64,000 bases of DNA from Mycobacterium ostraviense (GCF_002705925.1 NZ_NKRE01000001.1:2869282-2933281); one strand, 5' to 3'. Shown: positions 28,935-37,560, counted from the first letter of the stretch. Notes: generated by a model from the sequence alone, not told the origin. Translations and numbers: made by a program.

Positions 28935-29984
28935 TTATTGGCCCGCGTTTTGGGCGAGATCAATGGCGTACTGACTCACGAAGTGACCCGCCGAAGGGCC
29001 TCCGTTGCATGATCCGTCGGATTCGCCGGGACGTTTGACCCACAGATAGGCGTCGGCGTGCGCGCCCGCAGTAGCCGTGGTGGGCGGGGTGCCCAAGGCG
29101 CGCCCGCCGGGGTTGCACCAGCTCAGTGCCGAGTCGGGCGCAGGCCCGGCGCCGTTGCGCGACGTGTCGATCACGTAGTGCGCACCGTTCGTCATCCCCG
29201 AAATCGCCTCGCCGTAACCGGTTTCCTCGTCGGTGCTGAAGAAGTTCGAGACGTTGAGACTGAACCCTCGCGCAAGGCCAACACCGGCCTGGTTGAGCCT
29301 GGCGGCGATTTCCTCGGCACTCAACCACCGCGAGTGTCCGCCGTCGACGTAGACGGCCGCGGCCGGATCGCGGGTCAGGGTGTCGACCGCGTAGCGGATC
29401 AGATCGAAGCGTTCCTGGCGCTGGTCAGCCGACAGGCAGCCGGCCATGTCGAGTGCGTCGGGTTCGACGATGATCGCCGCCGGCGAGCCGCCCAGGCCGG
29501 ACGAGATGCTGTCGATCCACTGGCGGTAGTCTGCCCCCGACGCGAACCCGCCGGACGCGTAACTACCGCAGTCGCGATGCGGAATTCCGTACAGCGCGAA
29601 AATCGGCATGCTGCCGGCAGCCTGTGCCGCGCCGGTGTACCCGGCGACCCTCGCGCCTACCGAACCGGCTGGAAATGCCTGGTCAAGCCAGTACGCCTGC
29701 GGGGTATTGGCGACGGCGGTCAGCTGCGGACTCGGCGGATTGGCGTTGCGCGCGGCGGCCATGGCCGCCGACGCCGGGTCCACGTAAAAAGGCTGTCCAG
29801 CCAGCGGGTTTCCCCCGTCGGCCAGACGGATCGCGGGGGTGGGGCCGGCCTGCAGGGAGGCGGTAGAAAGCATCACGCCGACAACGGTCGCAACCGCCAG
29901 AAAAGGGGAGATCCACCGAGCGACGGCACCTGCAGCTATTGACAGCACGCCAGTAAAATAGTGCCGCGACGTAAGAAACGCCAA
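28935..29984 (-). CDS. celA1: Secreted glycoside hydrolase family 6 endoglucanase (CelA1-like)
   Basis: The 349 residues start with a signal-like hydrophobic segment (about residues 23-46), then a GH6 catalytic domain. Visible landmarks are ALYGIPHRDCGSYASGG (the family's Y..P.RDC), VEPDAL with the likely acid aspartate, and WVKRPGESDGSC at the C-terminal subsite wall. Four conserved cysteines fit two disulfides. There is no cellulose-binding module. It matches Rv0062 (CelA1) in context and family; that enzyme cleaves beta-1,4-glucans. It stands alone between the ATPase and P450 genes. Confidence 0.9.
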   Translation of the reverse strand: MAFLTSRHYFTGVLSIAAGAVARWISPFLAVATVVGVMLSTASLQAGPTPAIRLADGGNPLAGQPFYVDPASAAMAAARNANPPSPQLTAVANTPQAYWLDQAFPAGSVGARVAGYTGAAQAAGSMPIFALYGIPHRDCGSYASGGFASGADYRQWIDSISSGLGGSPAAIIVEPDALDMAGCLSADQRQERFDLIRYAVDTLTRDPAAAVYVDGGHSRWLSAEEIAARLNQAGVGLARGFSLNVSNFFSTDEETGYGEAISGMTNGAHYVIDTSRNGAGPAPDSALSWCNPGGRALGTPPTTATAGAHADAYLWVKRPGESDGSCNGGPSAGHFVSQYAIDLAQNAGQ

Positions 29985-30249
29985 TCCTCGACGACAGGTG
30001 CGGGCGCCAAACTATCTCGTGACGGCTCACGAGAGCTTGTCTGACGAACGCCGGGGTTCTTTCGAGCGGTTCCGGTGACCTTGCTGTGAACGTTCCGGCT
30101 GTCCGCGGCTGACGCTGCGACTGGCAGGGTGGCGGCTACGGCTCGTGCGTTGAATTGGACACCTTTCCCGGATACGAGACGAGACGGACCTTGTCCGGAG
30201 ACACCTACCCTTTCCCGACGCTCGATGGCACCAGGACCGGGCGCCGACG

Positions 30250-31464
30250 TCAGCTGAGGGTCAACCGCAGGAACTGCCGCCGGCGTGCGAGCACGCTGGG
30301 TAGCCAAGGGCCGATGTCGGCGGCCTCGAACCACTCGGTGCGGTCCAGCACCATCCGCAGCACGGTCGCGGCCTCGAGCCGGGCCAGCGGCGCGCCCAGG
30401 CAGAAGTGGATGCCTTTGCCGAAACTCATGTGCGCCTTGCTGATCGGACGGTCCAGCCGAAATTCGTCAGGGGCCTCGAAATGGGCGGGGTCGCGGTTCG
30501 CCGCGCCCCACAACAGCAGCACCCGCGAGTTCTTCGGCAGCGCGGCACCCACGAGTTCGGTGTCGCCCAGGACATGGCGGTAGTGCGCGCGAAACGGCGG
30601 CTCCAGCCGCAGCGTCTCCTCGATGAAGACACCGAGCAGATCCGGCTGGTCGCGGAGCCGTCGCTGCAGCGCCGCATCGGTGGCCAGCATGGACACCGCG
30701 GTGCCCAGCAGCGATGCCGTCGACTCCCCGCCAGCGCTGAACAGCGCGACCAGGATCAGCTGTGCGGTGAAGGCGTCGAGCTCGCCGGCCTCGCACGCCT
30801 GCGCCAGCACACCCATCAGGTCATCACGCGGGCTGGTCGTGGCCACCCGCAGACGCGTCGCGATGTAGGCGCTCAACTCGCCGATCGCGGCCATCGACGC
30901 GGCCAGCTCGTCGGCCGACATCAGCCCGTCGAGCAGTCGGGTGCTGGCATAACCCCATCGCGCCAGCTGGTCGGCATCGGCCTCGGGGACACCGATCAGG
31001 TCGGCGACAACGCTCATCGGCAACCGGTTGGCGACGGCGCCCATCCACTCGATGGTGCCGTCGTAAGCTGCTGCGGCCCAGAGGGTTTCGAAAATTCGCG
31101 TGATCAGCGGCTGCAGTGCCTGCACGCGTTTGGCGGTGAACTGGCCGACCATCAACTTGCGATGCGCGGCGTGCACGGGGTCGTCGGCGGTGACCAGGAT
31201 GTGGGTCCGGCCGCCCACGCCGTCCATCGGGAACGGGACGACCCCACCCGCGGGGGTGAATGTCATGGTCGCGGTCAGATTCGACGAGAAGACCTCGGGC
31301 CGGTTGACCACGTCGGTGATCGCCGCCCAGCTGCTGGCCACATAGAACTCCGAATCTCCGACGCGATGAACGCCGCCCGCACTCCGCAGCCGGGCATACA
31401 GCGGGTAGGGGTCCTGGATGGCTGCGTCGCCGAAGAAATCGGCCGGGTCGATGGTGGCAGTCAT
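30250..31464 (-). CDS. Cytochrome P450, CYP144-like
   Basis: The 404 residues have all P450 landmarks: the I-helix AGGEST (oxygen-binding groove), the K-helix EETLR, and the haem loop FGKGIHFC with Cys355 as iron ligand. Segments such as SSNLTATMTF and EWMGAVANRLPM recall M. tuberculosis CYP144A1 (Rv1777), so I place it in or near the CYP144 family; formal naming needs pairwise identity. No ferredoxin or reductase gene is adjacent. Substrate unknown. In H37Rv CYP144 lies elsewhere, so the gene has moved or was inserted beside celA1. Confidence 0.88.
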   Translation of the reverse strand: MTATIDPADFFGDAAIQDPYPLYARLRSAGGVHRVGDSEFYVASSWAAITDVVNRPEVFSSNLTATMTFTPAGGVVPFPMDGVGGRTHILVTADDPVHAAHRKLMVGQFTAKRVQALQPLITRIFETLWAAAAYDGTIEWMGAVANRLPMSVVADLIGVPEADADQLARWGYASTRLLDGLMSADELAASMAAIGELSAYIATRLRVATTSPRDDLMGVLAQACEAGELDAFTAQLILVALFSAGGESTASLLGTAVSMLATDAALQRRLRDQPDLLGVFIEETLRLEPPFRAHYRHVLGDTELVGAALPKNSRVLLLWGAANRDPAHFEAPDEFRLDRPISKAHMSFGKGIHFCLGAPLARLEAATVLRMVLDRTEWFEAADIGPWLPSVLARRRQFLRLTLS

Positions 31465-31701
31465 TGCGTGTCCCGCCTGGTTGAAATCAGTATCGGGACT
31501 CTACCCCGTCTGCTGCTCTGCTCGTTCGCAGTAGTACAGGCAAACCTGCAGGTTCTGCACGGACTGCATCTCGCGACCGACGCGACCTGCGATGCACCCG
31601 TCGTCTCAAAGCGATTGTCGCCCAGTTTGTCTCACGATCCGGTTAGTTTCCTACGATCGACGGTCGCGGGGGGTCTTGGCGTCGGCATCGCGCTGCGCAG
31701 G

Positions 31702-31972
31702 TCAGTCGAAATGCTGGTCGGCATCCATCCGTTGGTGGCGTATGCGCACCACATCGATCGCGTCGACGCTGGCAATCCGGTAGTACAGCGTGCTTCCGGT
31801 AGCCGGGGCGGACTTCGTCGCAGGCCCGTCCGATCATCGGCTTTTCCACGACTCGTTCGATTGCCCGTTGGATCTCGCGAACGTACTTCTCGGCCTGATC
31901 GTCATCCCAGGTCTCATAGGGGTGTCATGCCAGATCTGTTCTAGATCCGCGCGTGCGGCGAGCGAAAGTCAT
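31702..31972 (-). pseudogene. ParE toxin gene broken by several frameshifts
   Basis: Read from ATG 31972 just after parD, the ParE sequence is spread over three frames. SLAARADLEQIWHDT is followed, after a shift, by YETWDDDQAEKYVREIQRAI and EKPMIGRACDEVRPGYRK. After another shift comes LYYRIASVDAIDVVRIRHQR ending at 31702. The pieces align in order with a RelE/ParE toxin of about 95 residues (Rv1959c-like). A few residues around the expected GSHT are missing at the second break. A functional toxin cannot be made from this copy. Confidence 0.8.
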
Positions 31973-31978
31973 ACCGGC

Positions 31979-32230
31979 TCACCCGGGGCGAGGTTTCTCA
32001 GCCCGCTTGCGCCCAACGAACCCATCGAAGTCGAATTGTGTCGACTCGCCACTTCGTTCGCCAGCGATCAGTGCCTGGCGCAGTGCCCGCAGGCGGGTCT
32101 CACGATCTTCAAGCAATCGCAAAGCAGTACGCACGACATCGCTGGCCGAGCGGTATCGGCCCGACGCGACCTCCTGCTCGATGAAGGCGCTGTAATGCTC
32201 ATCGAGGCTGAACGAGGTGTTCTTGCCCAC
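31979..32230 (-). CDS. parD: ParD-type antitoxin
   Basis: GTG 32230 gives 83 residues. The N-terminal ribbon-helix-helix (TSFSLDEHYSAFIEQEV) is followed by SGRYRSASDVVRTALRLLEDRE, the classic ParD/CopG pattern. The C-terminal tail (residues 55-83) would normally wrap the ParE toxin. The toxin gene should start 6 bp downstream but is broken, so the antitoxin is an orphan and may survive as a repressor. A perfect palindrome sits 11 bp upstream of the start and is the likely autoregulatory site. Confidence 0.88.
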   Translation of the reverse strand: MGKNTSFSLDEHYSAFIEQEVASGRYRSASDVVRTALRLLEDRETRLRALRQALIAGERSGESTQFDFDGFVGRKRAEKPRPG

Positions 32231-32241
32231 GCGCCCGAGGA

Positions 32242-32256
32242 TACCAACAATTGGTA
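32242..32256. promoter_or_regulatory. Palindromic operator before parD
   Basis: TACCAA and TTGGTA form perfect 6-bp arms around a 3-bp centre (CAA). The site lies 11 bp upstream of the GTG start of parD, where ParD ribbon-helix-helix repressors usually bind. Confidence 0.6.
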
Positions 32257-32289
32257 CTTTAGCGGTGGTGAGTCAGTGAGCCGGTCGGC

Positions 32290-33006
32290 TCACTGATCGA
32301 CGGCATCCTGGTCCAGGTTGCGCTTCGAGCGCACCGTCGGCCGCGTCGATCGCCGCCGCGGAATACGGTCTGTGATGCCACTGAGCGTGTTGACCATCCT
32401 GTTGAGGGTATCGACAGCAGACTCGAGGGTGTCGGCGGTGGGCGTCAACCTCTCGATAGCGGGCTGCAGCCGACTCAGGATTTCAGCGGCTTCGGTGAAT
32501 TGTTCTAGCGGTCCATTCTTAGCCAGCAGCTTGTCGATGACGCCGTCCTCGGCGAACATCCGCTCGATAATGCCGTCCTCGGCGAACATCCGCTCGACCG
32601 GCCCGTCCTCAGCGAGCAGCCGATCTGCGAGCCCACCGGGCGCCAGGATCCGCTCTAACGCGGTACCTTCAACGGATACCCGATCGAGTAAACCGCCGGG
32701 CGCGGTCAACAGGTCGACAACCCCACCCGGACGCATCAGCTTGTCCGCCGGCCCGCCGCGGACCAGAGCGCGCCCCATGGCCCGGTCGTTTTCGGTCAAT
32801 TCGGCAACTCGATTGGCGCCTATGAGTGCGCCGCGCAACGGAAACAGGTCGGTAATCGGGTCTACTGTCTTGGGGCCTTCCTCGCCCAAGGATTGCTTCA
32901 CAGCCCCGAGCGCGATGGCCGCAACGGCGAGTCCGGCGTCGGCCACCGCGACGCCGGCCCGGACAGGGGCTATCGCTGCACCGACAATGGCTTTGCTGAT
33001 GTTCAC
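32290..33006 (-). CDS. Protein with nine 10-residue repeats, unknown function
   Basis: The 238 residues divide into a hydrophobic Ala-rich N-terminus (1-35), a linker, a block of exactly nine 10-residue repeats (79-168), a helical stretch (171-215) and a basic tail ending with several Arg and Lys. Repeat units look like KLMRPGGVVD, RILAPGGLAD, RLLAEDGPVE and RMFAEDGIIE, giving the pattern [RK]-h-h-A-x-x-G-h-h-[DE]. Opposite charges at the two ends of each unit suggest stacked helical turns with salt bridges. I do not recognise the family. The N-terminal hydrophobic part may attach it to the membrane. Confidence 0.75.
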   Translation of the reverse strand: MNISKAIVGAAIAPVRAGVAVADAGLAVAAIALGAVKQSLGEEGPKTVDPITDLFPLRGALIGANRVAELTENDRAMGRALVRGGPADKLMRPGGVVDLLTAPGGLLDRVSVEGTALERILAPGGLADRLLAEDGPVERMFAEDGIIERMFAEDGVIDKLLAKNGPLEQFTEAAEILSRLQPAIERLTPTADTLESAVDTLNRMVNTLSGITDRIPRRRSTRPTVRSKRNLDQDAVDQ

Positions 33007-33248
33007 GCGGCAAGTGTATGGCTCGGCGTCGTCTCCGTGGGCGACGGCGCCAATTGGGTGGCAGACAATCCAGGCGATGGTCTACGTCGCCAAACAGGGC
33101 TTCTGAACGGGGCCAACGTCGCCCACAGCTGTCCGGCGGTGCCCCAGCCGATCATCCGCGCGCAACGGGGCCAATCCCATGTCCGTCGGCTGCAACCGGG
33201 CCATGGACGCCGGTTGCCGAAGAACAAGTGCGCGAAAATTGTGTGAGT

Positions 33249-33566
33249 TCACCCCGAGAGACCGAAATCCCTTGTCCCAGCATGTAGGTTCGCAGACTGC
33301 GTGGCGGATCGATCGGTCTGACTCCGAGTTTGCAGAATTCTCACCGAAATGGCGTCAGCAACACCGATCAAACGCGGAGGGAAGCCCGTGCCCGCGTAAT
33401 GTTTCTGCCCGCGGTGCCATCGAAAGGTCCGCCAGGGTGTCGCGCCGGCAAGTTGGTCGATCTCGGCCGCAGTCCAGTCTCTTGCAACTTCACTCAGGTC
33501 GTCGGCACATCGATATGAGACAGAGGCAGTCGACGCCTTGCCGCTGCTGCGGCCCATAGCGATCAC
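33249..33566 (-). pseudogene. TnsA-like endonuclease N-terminal remnant
   Basis: The 105-residue frame starts with VSYRCADDLSEVARDWTAAEI and continues WRTFRWHRGQKHYAGT. This resembles the N-terminus of the TnsA-like proteins found in mycobacterial Tn7-type elements, where SGTYWSAT and the nuclease motif would follow. Here similarity stops after about residue 61 and the rest is unrelated, so the catalytic part is missing. No TnsB or TnsC gene is present. The family link is recalled from memory of mycobacterial sequences and is moderate. Confidence 0.45.
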
Positions 33567-33701
33567 CTCGGCCCTGCAATCGGATCAGACTGCTTCGGTG
33601 ACGTGATCGTCACATGGTCGTCGACACACCGCTGGGATTGGATAGTCCGCGTGTCTCACCAACATGGCGGATCCGCCATCATTCGTGAGAATCCGCCACG
33701 C
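33299..33701. repeat. Inverted repeats flanking the TnsA-like remnant
   Basis: GCGTGGCGGAT at 33299-33309 recurs as its exact reverse complement ATCCGCCACGC at 33691-33701. A perfect 16-bp palindrome, ATGGCGGATCCGCCAT, containing the same TGGCGGAT box on both strands, lies at 33664-33679. Two CGTGAGAA copies sit between and after these boxes. The arrangement resembles repeated transposase-binding boxes at the ends of a Tn7-like element, but target-site duplications were not seen. Confidence 0.45.
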
Positions 33702-33727
33702 TCCGTGAGAACCTACAGTGACGTAAC

Positions 33728-35539
33728 TCACCGAGCCATGTTGGCGAACCGCGACAGGTGCAGCTGGTGTGCGACGGTCACCGTCTTCGTCGGACCGTTA
33801 CGGTGCTTGGCGAGAATGAAATCCGCCTCTCCCCCACGTGGATCATCGCGGTCGAACGCGTCCGGCCGGTGCAGCAGAATGACGACGTCAGCATCTTGTT
33901 CGAGGCTTCCCGACTCGCGAAGGTCAGACAACATCGGCTTCTTGTCGGTGCGCTGCTCGGGGCCGCGGTTGAGCTGGCTGATCGCGACCACCGGCACCTC
34001 GAGCTCCTTGGCGAGCAGCTTGAGTTGCCGCGAGAATTCCGACACCTCGACCTGCCGCGACTCGTGCTTCTTGCCCGAGGTCATCAGCTGCATGTAGTCG
34101 ACAACGACCAGACGCAGGTTGGCCTTCTGCCGCAGCCGGCGCGCTTTGGCGCGGATCTCCATCATCGTCATGTTCGGCGAGTCGTCGATATACAGTGGCG
34201 CTTCGCTGATTTCGCTCATCCGCCGGGCCAGCCGCGTCCAGTCATCATCGGTCATGCGGCCCGAACGCATATCGGAGAGCTTGATTTTCGCCTCCGCCGA
34301 CAACAGCCGCATCACGATCTCGGACTTGCTCATCTCCAGCGAGAAGATGATGCTGGCCTGGCGGTGTTTGATCGAGCACGACCGCAGGAAGTCCAACCCG
34401 AGGGTGGAGTTGTGTGTCGGCACCATGCCGCGGCCGGCCAGATAAAGATGCGCGGCGTTGTCCACCTCGACGCAGCGCACCGCGACACTGGGCACCCGGC
34501 GCACCGAGACGACCCGCAAAACCGGTGCCAGCGTGGCGGTGGGCCGGTGTCCGGCGCAGGGCACCATCGAGCCGGCCGGCGTAATCGTGTCCAGCCCACA
34601 ACGCAGCTGAGCTGACGTTCGGATCCCATGGCCGGTCAGCCACTGATGTTCGGCATCGGCGACAATCGTTGTGCCGTCCGAGAACTCGATCTGATAGCAC
34701 GGGCGTCCCAACATGACGTCCGTCGCACCGACCACCCGCGTCGGCAAGCCGTCGGCATCGAGCAACTCATCGCCGACGGCGACGTCGCCCATCGTGGTCC
34801 AACCGGCCGGTGTGGGCAGCGGTGTGTCCAGCGCCAGCGCCTTGCCCACTCCCGGACGCGCCGCGACAATGATCATCTGCCCCGGGTGCAGGCCGTTGGT
34901 CACCTCGTCCAGTTCGCTAAAGCCCGTCAGCACACCGCGCGAGACACCGCCATTGGAGGCGATGGCGTCGATCTCGTCCATCGTCGGCTGCAGCAGATCC
35001 TCAAGCGGCACAAAGTCTTCCGACAACCGCCGGTTGGCGACGTCGTAGATTTCCGCCTGGGCGCGGTCGACCACCTCGGCCACGTCGGCGCCCTCGGCAC
35101 CGGCATAGCCGTACTGCACCACCCGGGTGCCCGCCTCGACCAACCGACGCAGCACCGCCTTCTCCGCGACGATGCTGGCGTAGTAACCCGCATTGGCGGC
35201 GGTCGGCACCGTCGAGATCAGGGTATGCAGATACGGTGCGCCGCCGATGCGGCGCAGCAGCCCGCGACGGTCCAGTTCGGCGGCGACCGTCACCGCGTCG
35301 GCCGGCTCGCCGCGCCCATACAAGTCGAGGATGGCATCGTAGACGTTCTGGTGGGCCGGACGATAGAAATCACCGGGCCGCAGCCGTTCCAGCACATCGG
35401 CGATGGCGTCCTTGCTCAACAGCATCCCGCCCAGTACGGACTGTTCCGCGGCAAGATCCTGCGGGGGTTGACGGCCAAAGTCCTCACTGGGAGGCGGGGC
35501 ATCCATTCCGGGGTGGGCGAGATCGTCGACAACCGCCAT
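33728..35539 (-). CDS. dnaB: Replicative DNA helicase DnaB containing a mini-intein
   Basis: The 603-residue precursor loses 144 residues by protein splicing to give a 459-residue helicase, the usual length. The N-terminal DnaB domain (about 25-130) is followed by the RecA-like motor. The P-loop ARPGVGK at 227-233 is interrupted after Lys233 by the intein and resumes at Ser378 (STLGLDFLRS). Walker B VVVDYMQLM is near 478-486, and SQLNRGPEQR precedes the C-terminal motifs. DnaB is the hexameric helicase at the replication fork. Orthologue of Rv0058, which also carries an intein at this site. It follows rplI after 607 bp on the same strand. Confidence 0.96.
   Translation of the reverse strand: MAVVDDLAHPGMDAPPPSEDFGRQPPQDLAAEQSVLGGMLLSKDAIADVLERLRPGDFYRPAHQNVYDAILDLYGRGEPADAVTVAAELDRRGLLRRIGGAPYLHTLISTVPTAANAGYYASIVAEKAVLRRLVEAGTRVVQYGYAGAEGADVAEVVDRAQAEIYDVANRRLSEDFVPLEDLLQPTMDEIDAIASNGGVSRGVLTGFSELDEVTNGLHPGQMIIVAARPGVGKALALDTPLPTPAGWTTMGDVAVGDELLDADGLPTRVVGATDVMLGRPCYQIEFSDGTTIVADAEHQWLTGHGIRTSAQLRCGLDTITPAGSMVPCAGHRPTATLAPVLRVVSVRRVPSVAVRCVEVDNAAHLYLAGRGMVPTHNSTLGLDFLRSCSIKHRQASIIFSLEMSKSEIVMRLLSAEAKIKLSDMRSGRMTDDDWTRLARRMSEISEAPLYIDDSPNMTMMEIRAKARRLRQKANLRLVVVDYMQLMTSGKKHESRQVEVSEFSRQLKLLAKELEVPVVAISQLNRGPEQRTDKKPMLSDLRESGSLEQDADVVILLHRPDAFDRDDPRGGEADFILAKHRNGPTKTVTVAHQLHLSRFANMAR
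34409..34840 (-). other. Class 3 mini-intein in DnaB (144 residues)
   Basis: The intein spans residues Ala234 to Asn377, between Lys233 and Ser378 of the P-loop. It begins with Ala, not Cys or Ser, so it cannot start splicing the usual way. The class 3 WCT set is present: Trp300 two residues after His298 (block B), Cys356 in VAVRCVEVDN (block F) and Thr375 in VPTHN (block G), with terminal His376-Asn377 and Ser378 as +1 nucleophile. There is no room for a homing endonuclease between blocks B and F. M. tuberculosis DnaB carries a much larger intein with an endonuclease at this site, so here the endonuclease has been lost. Confidence 0.92.
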
Positions 35540-36146
35540 GGGCCCTCACCTCCTCCGACATGAGCATCCGAACACACATTCGACCGCCGGTAACCAGAGC
35601 GTAAATCAAGGCTCCGACAACAATCCCCGCTCCCAGCTCGGTTGGCCGGCTACCCGACGGGTCGCTACGCCACCCACATCGTCACCGCCCCAGCTCAATT
35701 GGCCGCCCGAAGGCGCCCGCATCGCCTGCGCCGGGACGACGCTAAACGTTGCTGGCCGGTCCTCCAAGGGGCCGTTGTTTATGAAGCTGTGCATGGTGTG
35801 TGCATATCCGTTGACCGCTGTGTTGAACGGGGTGTGCAAAACCTGTGGATCAATGCGGGTAGTTGCGACATCACTGCTGATAAACGCCGTACAACGGCAC
35901 CCGTATTGTGTGGACAACAATCTCCCCGGCGTGTCGGGCCAGGTTACCGCCTCGGGCGTGTTGGTTTTCGCCGAGATTTTCGGCGAGTTAAGCCTTGGTA
36001 ACGGCGGGCGCGCCAAGACGCCATCGGAAAAGTTCGCCAGCGGCAACTTTTTCGGCAACGCGCCGGGCGGGGCGGCGGCTAGATTCGGGCAGCCGAAAAC
36101 CCGGCGGGGCCATCCTGGGCTCCACCGGGTGGACAGCTTTGAGGGG
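35540..36146. promoter_or_regulatory. Long rplI-dnaB spacer with a DnaA-box-like site
   Basis: In H37Rv a small gene (Rv0057) lies between rplI and dnaB; here the open frames show no recognisable protein or good start. At 35909-35917 the minus strand reads TTGTCCACA, a perfect mycobacterial DnaA box, about 370 bp upstream of the dnaB start. One weaker TGTGGAT sequence lies nearby on the plus strand. The rest shows no clear feature. The stretch probably contains a dnaB promoter. Confidence 0.45.
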
Positions 36147-36605
36147 TTAGGTTTCCGCGACGACGTCGAGCGAGATCTCGACGTCGACTTCCGGGTGCAG
36201 GTGCACCACCACCGGATGCGTGCCCACCGCCTTGATGTGGGCCTTGGGTAGCCGGAGGATCCGCTTGTCGAGATTCGGGCCGCCCGCCTTCTTGATGGCC
36301 GAGACGATGTCGCCCGCTGTCACCGAACCGAACAGCTTGCCGGAGTCGCCCGCCGTTTTCACCGGCAGCGCGACCGGGCCAAGCGCTTCGATGGCCGCCT
36401 TGATTTCGTTGGCATGTTCGCGGTCGCGCACCGCTTTGGACTCGCGGGCGCGGCGGATGTCGTCGGCCTGCCGTTGGGCACCGCGCGAGGCCATGATCGC
36501 CAGGCCGCGGGGCAGCAGGAAGTTGCGGCCGTACCCGTCCTTGACCTCGACCGTGTCGCCGACGGAACCAAGGTGGTCAACGTCAGCCGTCAGAATCAGC
36601 TTCAT
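36147..36605 (-). CDS. rplI: 50S ribosomal protein L9
   Basis: The 152 residues match bacterial L9: an N-terminal domain with [28 protein letters not shown], the long connecting helix (about 40-75) and the C-terminal rRNA-binding domain. L9 binds 23S rRNA at the L1 stalk base. It is the last gene of the rpsF-ssb-rpsR-rplI operon, 41 bp after rpsR. No anomalies. Orthologue of Rv0056. Confidence 0.97.
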   Translation of the reverse strand: MKLILTADVDHLGSVGDTVEVKDGYGRNFLLPRGLAIMASRGAQRQADDIRRARESKAVRDREHANEIKAAIEALGPVALPVKTAGDSGKLFGSVTAGDIVSAIKKAGGPNLDKRILRLPKAHIKAVGTHPVVVHLHPEVDVEISLDVVAET

Positions 36606-36646
36606 CGTTTGCGTACTTTCGTTGGGGTTGCAGCGCTTACGGTCGG

Positions 36647-36901
36647 CTAGCGCACCGACGAGGTAAAGGGCAGCAGCGCGACTTCACGGGCATTCTTCAC
36701 CGCGGTTGCGATGTCTCGTTGGTGCTGCACACAGTTGCCGGTGACCCGGCGTGCCCGGATCTTGCCGCGCTCGCTGATATAGGTCCGCAGCAGCGCGGTG
36801 TCCTTGTAGTCGATCTTCTGATCCTTCTTTGCACAGAAGACGCATTTGCGCGCCTTGACCGGCTTTTCCGGAGCCGGGCGTCGCTTGCTGGACTTGGCCA
36901 T
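36647..36901 (-). CDS. rpsR: 30S ribosomal protein S18 (zinc-motif form)
   Basis: The 84 residues are typical of S18: [19 protein letters not shown], then the core [21 protein letters not shown]. The CxxC at the start (Cys20/Cys23) and the later Cys marks the zinc-binding form, unlike the cysteine-free paralogue that mycobacteria express under zinc limitation. S18 binds S6 on the 30S platform. It lies in the operon after ssb, with a 44-bp gap. Orthologue of rpsR1 (Rv0055). Confidence 0.96.
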   Translation of the reverse strand: MAKSSKRRPAPEKPVKARKCVFCAKKDQKIDYKDTALLRTYISERGKIRARRVTGNCVQHQRDIATAVKNAREVALLPFTSSVR

Positions 36902-36945
36902 GTGTGTCTTTCTTTCCGTTGCTCAGTGATGGGACGTGTTGTCGA

Positions 36946-37464
36946 TCAGAAGGGCGGCTCGTCATCGCCGCCGAATGAGCCCGAGGCGGGGGCGCTGCCC
37001 CACGGGTCGTCACCGGGACCGGGACCGGGTGTGCCGCCGGCCGGCGGGGTCGCCGGTCGGGACCCGCCACCGCCGCCAAAGCCGCCGCCACCGCCACTTC
37101 GGCTGGCCTTGTTGACTTTGGCGGTGGCATACCGCAGTGACGGCCCGATCTCGTCGACCTCGACCTCGACGACGGTGCGCTTCTCGCCTTCACGGGTTTC
37201 GAACGAACGTTGCTTGAGCCGGCCGGTGACGATGACCCGCGCACCCCTGGTCAGGCTTTCCGCCACGTTTTCGGCGGCCTCCCGCCAGATGTTGCAGCGC
37301 AGGAAAAGCGCCTCGCCGTCCTTCCATTCACCGGTCTGCCGGTCGTAGATCCGGGGCGTCGACGCGACGGTGAAATTCGCGACGGCGGCACCCGACGGCG
37401 TGAACCGTAGCTCGGGATCAGCGGTCAGGTTTCCGACGACGGTGATGGTGGTGTCACCAGCCAC
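36946..37464 (-). CDS. ssb: Single-stranded DNA-binding protein
   Basis: The 172 residues have an OB fold (about 1-110) with [41 protein letters not shown] and [18 protein letters not shown] Gly/Pro-rich linker follows, and the acidic tip DDEPPF is the docking site for replication and repair partners. SSB coats single-stranded DNA during replication. It sits between rpsF and rpsR, as in other bacteria. The 263-bp spacer to rpsF is long because it holds a 57-bp tandem repeat. Orthologue of Rv0054. Confidence 0.97.
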   Translation of the reverse strand: MAGDTTITVVGNLTADPELRFTPSGAAVANFTVASTPRIYDRQTGEWKDGEALFLRCNIWREAAENVAESLTRGARVIVTGRLKQRSFETREGEKRTVVEVEVDEIGPSLRYATAKVNKASRSGGGGGFGGGGGSRPATPPAGGTPGPGPGDDPWGSAPASGSFGGDDEPPF

Positions 37465-37560
37465 AATAGTTCTCCTTGTTCCGCCCGATCCTCGCCTGGC
37501 GGGTAGTCATGAGCGTCTTTGACTCGAGCCTATGCAACAGGGCTGACAGCGACGGCTGGT

